19,904 nt of DNA from Bacteroidota bacterium (GTDB taxonomy: Bacteria; Bacteroidota; Ignavibacteria; Ignavibacteriales; Ignavibacteriaceae), in assembly GCA_023453665.1 (NCBI GenBank), contig JAEXTA010000096.1:1-19904 (forward strand). The letters run 5' to 3'. A model generated the notes under the pieces. The model saw only the letters and a list, made by a program, of their open reading frames with translations, was not told the origin of the DNA and ran no database searches. Position numbers and translations under genes: made by a program. Every line of letters begins with the position of its first letter. Position 1 is the stretch's first letter. Shown in pieces: positions 7,283 through 14,097 of this stretch.

Positions 7283-9184
7283 GTGTGCGGAATTTTTGGT
7301 GCGCTAAATTTTAACGGGCAGATGATTGACATAAATTCAGTTATAAAAGCCCGCGATATTATCACGCACCGAGGTCCCGATGATAACGGAGTTTTTGAGT
7401 CAGCGGATAAAAGAGCCGTATTTGCACACAGGCGTTTATCAATCATCGATCTCAGTGAACACGGTCACCAGCCGATGAGTACTGCGGACGGACGTTATAC
7501 CATAGTGTTCAACGGGGAGATTTATAATTATGCTGAGTTGAAGGAGGGAATAGGCAGTAGGGAGTTGGCAGCAGGCGGTGGGGAGTCAACAGTTCACAGT
7601 CGTCAGTCTCCAGTCAGCAAAGAAAAATTTAAGTTTAGATCGCATAGTGATACTGAAGTGTTGTTATACCTGTATGCTGAGTACGGCGCTGAATGTTTAA
7701 AGCTGCTGAGAGGAATGTTCGCTTTTGTTATATGGGATGAAAAAGAGAAAACTTTATTCGGTGCGCGTGACAGGTTTGGTATTAAACCATTTTATTACCT
7801 GCACAACAATAATGAGTTTATCTTTTCGTCAGAGCTGAAGTCTATAAAGTATTACAGGGATAATCTTACAATTTCTATGAAAGCTGTTGACGCTTTCCTG
7901 CGGACAGGTTCTGTTCCATCGCCGCTTACAATTTATAATGAAACACTTTCTCTTGAACCGGGTTCGTGGATAAAGACCGATACTTCGGGTAAAGCTGAAA
8001 TATCAAAGTGGTGGACGTTCAGAGATCTTATAAAAAACAACGGACAAAAAAAGAATTACAACGATGAGGCAAAAGAAAAAATCAAATACGCTTTGTGCGA
8101 TACTATAAAAGCACACAGCATTGCCGATGTTGAAGTAGGCGCGTTCCTTTCAGGCGGCATCGATTCAAGTGCAATTGTTTCTTTGATGAAGCAGAATGGT
8201 TTTAACAAGATCAAAACGATTTCGATTTCTTTCCCCGGTAATAAACTTGACGAAGCTAAATACGCACGTCTTGCAGCCGATACTTATATGACCGCGCATT
8301 ACGAGTATAACCTTGAAGAAGCAGAAGTGGTTGAACGGATGTACGACCTTATCGGCATGATGGACCAGCCGACGATAGACGGTGTTAACACGTACTTCAT
8401 TTCACGTGCGGCAAAGGATTTCGGTTTGAAGGTGGTAATGTCAGGGCTCGGCGGGGATGAACTGTTCGGCGGGTATCCTTCATTCAGAAAAGTGCCGCGT
8501 GTTGAGAATATCTTAAAGATTGCAAACGCAGTTCCGTTTGGAAGACAGTTCTTTAAAGCAACTGCAGGACTGCTTAAACGCAGGCTTCCTGCCAAAGCAA
8601 TAGAAATGATGAAATACCCTGAAAGAAAAAATCCGGGGTACAATCTTATACGCGGGTTGTTTACCGATAACCAGCTTACAGAAATTGGTTTTAATCCTTC
8701 TGTGAATTCTTCGAGAGACGGAATATTCAATATTGATTCCAAAGGATTAACAACACTTCAGAGAATATCACAGTATGAATCAGTTTTTTATATGGGAAAT
8801 CAACTGCTGCGTGATTCGGATGTGTTCAGTATGCTTAACTCGCTGGAGCTTAGAGTGCCGTTCGTTGATCACATTCTTTATGAAACCGTTTACCCGTACT
8901 TAGAAACCAGTTATGATTTTAAACGCCCTAAACGTATGCTTGTCGATGGTGCCGGTGATCTGCCCGACGCACTTGTGTACAGACCGAAGATGGGTTTTAC
9001 TTTTCCGTTTGATGACTGGATTAAACGCGGAAAGCTTGGTGTGATGATGAAGGATTCTTTGCTTACAGGAGGTCTGAGATACTTTGACAGGAAAGGTGTG
9101 GAGAATCTTTTCAGAAGTGTTGAGACCGGGCAAACTCACTGGTCAAGGTTGTGGGCGGTGAATGTTATTGAAAAGTTTCAATAG
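7283..9184 (+). CDS. asnB: Glutamine-hydrolysing asparagine synthetase homologue (AsnB type)
   Basis: A two-domain amidotransferase of 633 residues. The N-terminal class II glutaminase domain starts M-C-G-I-F-G, with Cys2 as nucleophile after Met removal, and shows HRGPDD (29-34), RRLSIIDL (50-57) and FNGEIYNY (76-83). The C-terminal synthetase domain carries the ATP-pyrophosphatase loop SGGIDSS (290-296). The known reaction uses glutamine and ATP to amidate aspartate. In glycan loci, homologues are thought to amidate sugar carboxylates or attach amide groups, so that role is plausible but inferred. GTG at 7283 is fixed as the start because Cys must be residue 2. Residues about 88-114 form an unusual low-complexity insertion (listed separately). 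The coding sequence is bounded by inverted repeat copies B and C; its TAG stop is the first three bases of copy C. Confidence 0.94.
   Translation: MCGIFGALNFNGQMIDINSVIKARDIITHRGPDDNGVFESADKRAVFAHRRLSIIDLSEHGHQPMSTADGRYTIVFNGEIYNYAELKEGIGSRELAAGGGESTVHSRQSPVSKEKFKFRSHSDTEVLLYLYAEYGAECLKLLRGMFAFVIWDEKEKTLFGARDRFGIKPFYYLHNNNEFIFSSELKSIKYYRDNLTISMKAVDAFLRTGSVPSPLTIYNETLSLEPGSWIKTDTSGKAEISKWWTFRDLIKNNGQKKNYNDEAKEKIKYALCDTIKAHSIADVEVGAFLSGGIDSSAIVSLMKQNGFNKIKTISISFPGNKLDEAKYARLAADTYMTAHYEYNLEEAEVVERMYDLIGMMDQPTIDGVNTYFISRAAKDFGLKVVMSGLGGDELFGGYPSFRKVPRVENILKIANAVPFGRQFFKATAGLLKRRLPAKAIEMMKYPERKNPGYNLIRGLFTDNQLTEIGFNPSVNSSRDGIFNIDSKGLTTLQRISQYESVFYMGNQLLRDSDVFSMLNSLELRVPFVDHILYETVYPYLETSYDFKRPKRMLVDGAGDLPDALVYRPKMGFTFPFDDWIKRGKLGVMMKDSLLTGGLRYFDRKGVENLFRSVETGQTHWSRLWAVNVIEKFQ
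7544..7624 (+). other. In-frame low-complexity insertion within asnB
   Basis: Between the conserved FNGEIYNYAELK and FKFRSHSDTEVL segments of the glutaminase domain lie about 27 extra residues rich in G, S, E and Q (residues 88-114). Family members I know have only a short linker there. The DNA is G-rich, then becomes a run of CAGT/AGTC-like words (for example CACAGTCGTCAGTCTCCAGT at 7595-7614), unlike the AT-rich codons around it. This looks like a repeat element captured in frame at a surface loop. Its ends are approximate. Confidence 0.7.
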
Positions 9185-9207
9185 TTGAGAAATAATAGTT
9201 ATGAGTT
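9182..9207 (+). repeat. Repeat copy C: downstream edge of asnB
   Basis: TAGTTGAGA (9182-9190), a six-base spacer, then AGTTATGAGTT (9197-9207). The same two blocks with the same six-base spacing occur inverted in copy B (7269-7277 and 7252-7262). The asnB stop codon is the first TAG of this copy. Confidence 0.7.
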
Positions 9208-9232
9208 GGGAAAAGAGAATGGTGGAGGAAGG

Positions 9233-9260
9233 GGATTCTGGATACTGGATGCTGGAAGGA
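9233..9260 (+). repeat. Four degenerate 7-bp direct repeats
   Basis: Successive units GGATTCT, GGATACT, GGATGCT and GGAAGGA follow one another without gaps, then grade into purine-rich sequence. It is a short, decayed microsatellite within the gene-free stretch after asnB. Confidence 0.6.
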
Positions 9261-9332
9261 AAGAGAAAGAAAGAATGTTTGAATGAATATCGAATCTTGA
9301 ACAGGGAATGATGAATGTTGAAGGTTGAGGGT

Positions 9333-9605
9333 GGAAATGGAGCCGGCAGTTTTGGAAATTGAGTTGGGAAATTCGGAAATGGGGTTGGAAGTTTTGGAAA
9401 TGATACACGGAAAGCCGGAAATGAGATGAGAAGTTTTGGAATTGAACCAGGTCATTGCGGAAATGAACTTAGTAATTGCGGAATTGAACCGCGCAAGTAT
9501 GGAAATGAGATGAGTAAGTTTGGAAATGAGAGAGGAAATTATGGAAATAATAAAAGTAAGTTTGGAAATGAGACGTGTGAATATGGAAATTGAGAAAACA
9601 AGAAT
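9333..9605 (+). repeat. Minisatellite: thirteen 21-bp units without indels
   Basis: GGAAAT (GGAATT in units 6 and 8) begins a unit every 21 bases exactly, at 9333, 9354, 9375 and so on to 9585. Within units, bases 1-4 and 6 are invariant, base 14 is G in 12 of 13, base 16 is A in 11 of 13, and bases 9, 12, 15 and 18 vary freely. In the register GGA-AAT the + strand reads a heptapeptide such as GNEMSKF or GNERGNY, open from unit 3 to 12, with TGA in units 2 and 13. The opposite strand in the same register is open across the whole array. A further, poorer unit may precede the array at 9312. The function is unknown. Confidence 0.85.
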
Positions 9606-9743
9606 TATTTGAAGGAAAAAGATAATTTCGTGAAGAAAAATTTTATAAATAAACATTAAACAACTTTAAAGACGGGTTATATATGAAATACAAGTATCCG
9701 GTTTATCAATGTGTTAGAAAAAAACTAGTGTTAAATTCTTAAT

Positions 9744-9748
9744 GAGGA
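9744..9748 (+). promoter_or_regulatory. Shine-Dalgarno site deciding the wecB TTG start
   Basis: GAGGA ends four bases before the TTG at 9753. The two nearby ATGs (9742 and 9748) are out of frame and reach a TGA within five codons, so this site supports TTG as the start of wecB. Confidence 0.55.
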
Positions 9749-9752
9749 TGGC

Positions 9753-10880
9753 TTGAAAAAAATTTCTGTAATATTTGGAACACGACCGGAGGCAATAAAA
9801 CTTGCGCCAATTATTCTGGGGTTAAAAAAAAACAAAGAATATGATTTAAATGTTTGCATAACTGCACAACACAGACACATGCTTGATCAAGTACTTGAAA
9901 TTTTTGAAATAAGGCCTGATGTTGATTTGAATTTAATGAAACCGGGACAGACATTGGCAAACCTAACTGCAGATGCAATTAAATCTGTCGATAAATACTT
10001 AGCTGAATATCGACCAAATATAATTTTTGTTCAGGGAGATACTACTACTGTACTTGCAGCATCATTGGCAGCTTTTTATAATAAAGTAAAAGTTGCACAT
10101 GTAGAAGCTGGTTTAAGAACTTTTAATAAATATGCGCCATTCCCTGAAGAAATAAATAGAGTGATAACTAGCAGGTTAACGGACATTCATTTTGCTCCGA
10201 CTAAAACATCCGCACAGAATTTATTAAACGAAGGCATTTCCGGTGAAAAAATTTTTATAACAGGGAATACAGTTATTGATGCGCTGTTTTATGTTAAAGA
10301 TAAAGTACTGAAAAATCCGCCGGCCATCACACAAATTCCAAATGAAATTTTAAATGGTGAAAAACAAATTGTATTAATCACGGGACATAGAAGAGAAAAC
10401 TTTGGTGATGGGTTTATAAATATTTGTAATGCGATTGCTGAACTTGCTGAAACTTTTAAGAATCATATTTTTATTTATCCCGTTCATCTAAACCCTAATG
10501 TGCAGTCACCCGTTAACGAAATACTAAAAAACAAACCAAACATCTTATTGATTGAACCATTAAGCTATTTACCTTTTGTTTACCTGATGACAAAAGCAAA
10601 AATAATTCTTACAGATTCTGGGGGAATACAAGAGGAGGCGCCAAGTTTAGGTATTCCCGTTCTGGTTATGCGTGAAGTAACTGAAAGACCCGAAGCTGTT
10701 GAAGCTGGTTGTGTGCAGCTTGTAGGAACTGATAAAGATAAAATAATCGAAATGGTAACGAGGCTACTTACTGATGATGTTTATTTCAAGAAGATGCAGA
10801 TGGTAATTAATCCTTATGGAGATGGTAAAGCAGTTGAAAGAATTATGGGAATAATGAGAGTAACTAATTTAAATGATTAA
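9753..10880 (+). CDS. wecB: UDP-N-acetylglucosamine 2-epimerase (non-hydrolysing)
   Basis: This enzyme interconverts UDP-GlcNAc and UDP-ManNAc in the cytoplasm, supplying ManNAc or its derivatives for surface glycans. The 375-residue length and motifs are diagnostic: FGTRPEAIKL at 8-17, QGDTTT, HVEAGLRT, FPEEINR, TGHRRENFG at 210-218 (His212), DSGGIQEEAP at 288-297, REVTERPE and NPYGDGKA. The start is a TTG preceded by GAGGA, and the first residues MKKISVIFGTRPE match the family's normal N-terminus. The stop overlaps the flippase start by 8 bp. This is the first gene of a tightly packed operon after a repeat-filled gap, so transcription probably begins in that gap. No downstream dehydrogenase to make ManNAcA is present in the window. 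Confidence 0.97.
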   Translation: MKKISVIFGTRPEAIKLAPIILGLKKNKEYDLNVCITAQHRHMLDQVLEIFEIRPDVDLNLMKPGQTLANLTADAIKSVDKYLAEYRPNIIFVQGDTTTVLAASLAAFYNKVKVAHVEAGLRTFNKYAPFPEEINRVITSRLTDIHFAPTKTSAQNLLNEGISGEKIFITGNTVIDALFYVKDKVLKNPPAITQIPNEILNGEKQIVLITGHRRENFGDGFINICNAIAELAETFKNHIFIYPVHLNPNVQSPVNEILKNKPNILLIEPLSYLPFVYLMTKAKIILTDSGGIQEEAPSLGIPVLVMREVTERPEAVEAGCVQLVGTDKDKIIEMVTRLLTDDVYFKKMQMVINPYGDGKAVERIMGIMRVTNLND

Positions 10881-12360
10881 AAAGATTTTTAATCTATTAC
10901 CCAAAAGGATTTCGGATAGAATAGAGCAATCACCGATTGGTAATAGATTAGCTACAGGTGCAGCATGGTCGCTTGTGGGTTCATTGACCGCAAAGTTTTT
11001 GCAATTGGTTTCATTTGTAGTGGTAGCAAGAATTTTCGGCAAAGAGGGATTTGGTGAATTCAGTATCGTTCAGAGTACAGTAGCTATGTTTGGAACGCTG
11101 GCAGGTTTTGGGCTTGGGTTAGCGTCAAATAAATTTATTTCTGAATTTAAATTAACTAACACAGAGAGAGCCGGACGAATAATCTCACTAACAAGTACAG
11201 TTGCGATTATTACTTCAACACTAGCTGCAGTTTTACTTTTTGCTACTTCATCAGTTATTGCGCAGATGATGCTGAATGCGCCACAGTTGCAGAGTGCAAT
11301 AGCATTAAGTTCGATATTACTTTTTTTTATTGCATTAACTGGGTCGCAGACTGGAATACTAACGGGTTTTGAAGCATTTAAAGAAATTGCAAGAATTAAT
11401 TTTATAAACGGAATAAGCTCCTTTCCAATACTTATAGTTGGAGTTTATTTTGGCGGATTGACCGGTGCAATAATAGGACTAATTATTATAACGTTAATTA
11501 ATTGGATTCAAAATTATATAGCAATTAGGAGACAATGTATTGAGTTTAATATTCCTTTAAAATCAAAAGGTTTTTGGGAAGAAAAAAAAACGTTATTTCA
11601 ATTCAGCATTCCTTCGGTATTAGGTTCAATACTAATAGGGGCAGCCACATGGTTTACGAGTACCCTTTTAGTTAATCAGAATAATGGTTACGCAGAAATG
11701 GGAATTTACAGTGCCATACTAAGAGTAAAACAAATACCAGAATTAATTATTGGAATGTTTTTAACCCCGCTATTACCTGTTTTAAGCGAACAGTATGGAT
11801 TAAGGAATAAGCAAACATTTAACAAAACTTTGAAATATGGTTTCGCTTTATCAATCCTTTTAGGAATTCCATTTGCAGGTGTGTTGCTTGCTTTTCCTAA
11901 CCTAACATACCTTCCTTTCGGAAGTGGTTTTAAGGGTAGTGCAATCACGGTTCAGATATTAATGCTGCATTTAATATTAGTTGCGACGTTTACACCGATG
12001 GGTCAGACGTTAGCGAGTATGAATAAAATGTGGTTTGGTTTTTTTTATAATGTCGCGTACGGGTTATTCTTTGTAGTAATGTCATATATGTATATACCTG
12101 AGTATGGAGCAACGGGTTTAGCGATAGCTCAATGTGTAAGTTATTTTATAACTTCAATGATTTGTATTGTATATATATATATTACTGAAAAAGAATTTAT
12201 TATTGACACCGGAATTATTCGTTCATTATTTACAATACTAATTTTTACAGCAATAATATTTGTACTATCATTTATGTTACCCGCTATTTGGCTGAGTCTT
12301 GCCATTATTGTGTGTGCAGTTTTTATAACAATAAAACATTTACCCAAAATCAAAAACTGA
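10873..12360 (+). CDS. Wzx-type oligosaccharide flippase
   Basis: A 495-residue protein with about 14 hydrophobic segments after a basic amphipathic N-terminus (residues 1-28). The first membrane segment, containing the pattern GAAWSLVGSLTAKFLQLVSF, and the following ARIFGKEGFGEFS are characteristic of the MOP-superfamily polysaccharide flippases. Such proteins move undecaprenyl-linked repeat units from the inner to the outer face of the cytoplasmic membrane for Wzy polymerisation. The gene starts 8 bp inside wecB and is followed after 8 bp by the FkbM gene. It is closer to textbook Wzx in length and N-terminus than the membrane protein at 4276. Specificity cannot be read from the sequence. 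Confidence 0.92.
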   Translation: MIKKIFNLLPKRISDRIEQSPIGNRLATGAAWSLVGSLTAKFLQLVSFVVVARIFGKEGFGEFSIVQSTVAMFGTLAGFGLGLASNKFISEFKLTNTERAGRIISLTSTVAIITSTLAAVLLFATSSVIAQMMLNAPQLQSAIALSSILLFFIALTGSQTGILTGFEAFKEIARINFINGISSFPILIVGVYFGGLTGAIIGLIIITLINWIQNYIAIRRQCIEFNIPLKSKGFWEEKKTLFQFSIPSVLGSILIGAATWFTSTLLVNQNNGYAEMGIYSAILRVKQIPELIIGMFLTPLLPVLSEQYGLRNKQTFNKTLKYGFALSILLGIPFAGVLLAFPNLTYLPFGSGFKGSAITVQILMLHLILVATFTPMGQTLASMNKMWFGFFYNVAYGLFFVVMSYMYIPEYGATGLAIAQCVSYFITSMICIVYIYITEKEFIIDTGIIRSLFTILIFTAIIFVLSFMLPAIWLSLAIIVCAVFITIKHLPKIKN

Positions 12361-12368
12361 GAATTCTT

Positions 12369-13238
12369 ATGAAGATCAATACTATACTGGCTCGATTGAC
12401 CGCATCGTTAAAACGACGCATCGTAAATTATAAGAGCAATAAGTTTGATAAGTTTTATAAGCTTAGGGAAAAGCAAGATTTAATTTGCGAAATCGATGAT
12501 ATTAAACTGAAGGTAAGTTCTAAATCAGTTTTAGCTAAACCATTATTGATAAAAGCAGGATTTGAAGAGGCTGAAAGAAAAATAATAAAGGGCTTTGTTA
12601 AACCAGGAATGATTGTATTTGATATTGGAGCAAATATAGGGTTGTACACTACTATAATGGCAAAACAAGCTAAGGATGAAGGTCATGTATTCAGTTTTGA
12701 ACCTTATTCATCAACAGGCGACTATTTAAAATACAATGTGTCTTTAAATGAATTGAATAATGTAACTGTTGAAGAAATTGCATTAACAGATACAGACGGG
12801 CGACAGGATTTTTTTATCTTTCCAGAAGGTGAGGATGTATATAATTCACTTGGTGCACAAAAAAGGGATGTAGAAAAAACCAAAGCAGAAAAAAAAATAC
12901 AGGTTCAGGTTTCAAAGTTGGATTCGTATTGCAAGAAAAATAAAATTGAAAAAATTGATTTTATAAAATTAGATGTTGAAGGTGCAGAAGAAAAAGTATT
13001 TGAAGGAGGGCGCGAAGTTTTTAAAGCAATGAATCCGATTATCATTACGGAAATTTATGAAAATTCTGCTATACAATGCGGATGTTCAGGTATAAGAATG
13101 CTAAAGAACTTTAGCCAAATTGGTTATTGTATATATAGCATTGATGAAAAATCTAATTTGACAAAACTGACAAACTTTGAACCACTTAATGATGGAACGC
13201 ACTATATAATATTATCCAAAAATGAACACCTATCCTAA
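12369..13238 (+). CDS. FkbM-family SAM-dependent methyltransferase
   Basis: A 289-residue class I methyltransferase. Motif I is VFDIGANIGLYT, starting at residue 83. FSFEPY follows in the next strand, and the FkbM signature DFIKLDVEGAE runs from 197 to 207, with IITEIYE near the C-terminus. Members O-methylate sugars or other acceptors; in glycan clusters a sugar-hydroxyl target is usual, though the acceptor here is unknown. I chose the ATG at 12369. The frame extends upstream to 12288, but that part overlaps the flippase and is not family-like. The first 60 residues are basic and lack the fold's motifs. The stop overlaps the next gene by 17 bp. Confidence 0.92.
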   Translation: MKINTILARLTASLKRRIVNYKSNKFDKFYKLREKQDLICEIDDIKLKVSSKSVLAKPLLIKAGFEEAERKIIKGFVKPGMIVFDIGANIGLYTTIMAKQAKDEGHVFSFEPYSSTGDYLKYNVSLNELNNVTVEEIALTDTDGRQDFFIFPEGEDVYNSLGAQKRDVEKTKAEKKIQVQVSKLDSYCKKNKIEKIDFIKLDVEGAEEKVFEGGREVFKAMNPIIITEIYENSAIQCGCSGIRMLKNFSQIGYCIYSIDEKSNLTKLTNFEPLNDGTHYIILSKNEHLS

Positions 13239-14055
13239 AATTTCAATTGTAACACCAAGCTTTAATCAGGCTCAATTTCTAGAACAAACTATCCAGTCGA
13301 TACTTAATCAAGAGTATCCAAATCTCGAATATATTATCATGGATGGTGGTAGCACTGACAACTCTCTTGAAATAATAAAAAAATACTCTGATAAATTATT
13401 TCACTGGCAATCAAAAAAGGATAATGGTCAAGCTGATGCAATACTAAGGGGGTTCGAATTGTGTACTGGTGATGTGATAGGCTGGGTTAATTCTGACGAT
13501 GTTTTATTACCTGGGGCATTGAAGGAGGTCGGCAATTATTTTCTAAGAAATAATGATGCTGAATTTCTTGTTGGAAGCAGTATCACGATCGATGAGAATA
13601 ACAACTTAGGACGAACCGTAAGAGGAATACCTATTTTTAATATCGGACGCAGTGTAAATGCCTGCCAATTGATGTATTGGGGGTGTGGGTTTAACCAGCC
13701 TGCTTCATTTTGGAAAAGAGAGGTTTATAATATAGTCGGTAAAATAGATGCGTCATTTTATTTTAGTTTTGATCTAGATTTATTTATACGACTAACATTA
13801 TTAAAACGTTCAGCTAGAACCTCAAAATTTTTAGCAGCCTTTAGGGTACATAGTCAAAGTAAAACAACTTTGAATGATGATATACGCTTGAAAGAAAACG
13901 ATAGAATTTATAGTAGGTATAAATCAAAAATTTACAACAGAGTAAAGGTTGAGTATTATAAAAACTACTATAGCCATATAGCAAGTTTTAGACAAAGAAT
14001 TTTTATTATTCTCTATTATTTAGGAATTATTAAACTACCTAAACTAGACCGATAA
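13222..14055 (+). CDS. GT2-family glycosyltransferase
   Basis: A GT-A-fold inverting transferase of 277 residues. The N-terminus reads ISIVTPSFNQAQFLEQTIQS, followed by YIIMDGGSTDNS (the nucleotide-binding strand and loop), then the metal-binding NSDD at 90-93 in VIGWVNSDDVLLPGAL. A later NQPASFWKRE and FDLDLFIRL segment supplies the usual acceptor-side and catalytic-base region. No membrane segment is present, so it should act at the cytoplasmic face on lipid-linked acceptors. Donor and linkage cannot be inferred. It overlaps the FkbM gene by 17 bp and is followed by a 42-bp gap in which I see no signal. Confidence 0.95.
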   Translation: MNTYPKISIVTPSFNQAQFLEQTIQSILNQEYPNLEYIIMDGGSTDNSLEIIKKYSDKLFHWQSKKDNGQADAILRGFELCTGDVIGWVNSDDVLLPGALKEVGNYFLRNNDAEFLVGSSITIDENNNLGRTVRGIPIFNIGRSVNACQLMYWGCGFNQPASFWKREVYNIVGKIDASFYFSFDLDLFIRLTLLKRSARTSKFLAAFRVHSQSKTTLNDDIRLKENDRIYSRYKSKIYNRVKVEYYKNYYSHIASFRQRIFIILYYLGIIKLPKLDR

Positions 14056-14097
14056 CCACGATATGATGTTAAGTTCGGAAAGAAATGATTACAAAAG

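Larger units (their letters stand above)
9185..9752. other. 568-bp gene-free stretch composed mainly of repeats
   Basis: After the asnB stop this stretch holds, in order, the rest of repeat copy C, a purine-rich segment with 7-bp repeats, a T/G/A-rich segment (about 9270-9332) without clear structure, the 13-unit 21-bp array (9333-9605), and about 145 AT-rich bases leading to wecB. I found no convincing gene, tRNA or strong terminator hairpin. A promoter for the downstream operon would be expected in 9606-9740, but I cannot identify one with confidence. The stretch separates the two polysaccharide modules. Confidence 0.7.

Noticed and set aside
8299..8742. 147-codon open frame on the - strand inside asnB
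   Set aside because: It is antisense to a strongly conserved enzyme domain and has no independent features, so it is a shadow frame.
9199..9408. 69-codon - strand frame after asnB
   Set aside because: It is built from low-complexity repeat sequence, with no start signal or family resemblance.
9333..9605. CRISPR array
   Set aside because: The 21-bp units are contiguous with no spacers between identical repeats, and no cas genes are present.
9606..9752. JUMPstart/ops element or clear promoter before wecB
   Set aside because: I found no ops-like GGCGGTAG core and no convincing paired -33/-7 or -35/-10 boxes.
12288..12368. Upstream extension of the FkbM methyltransferase frame
   Set aside because: It overlaps the end of the flippase in another frame and its cysteine-rich peptide is unlike the family; the ATG at 12369 fits better.
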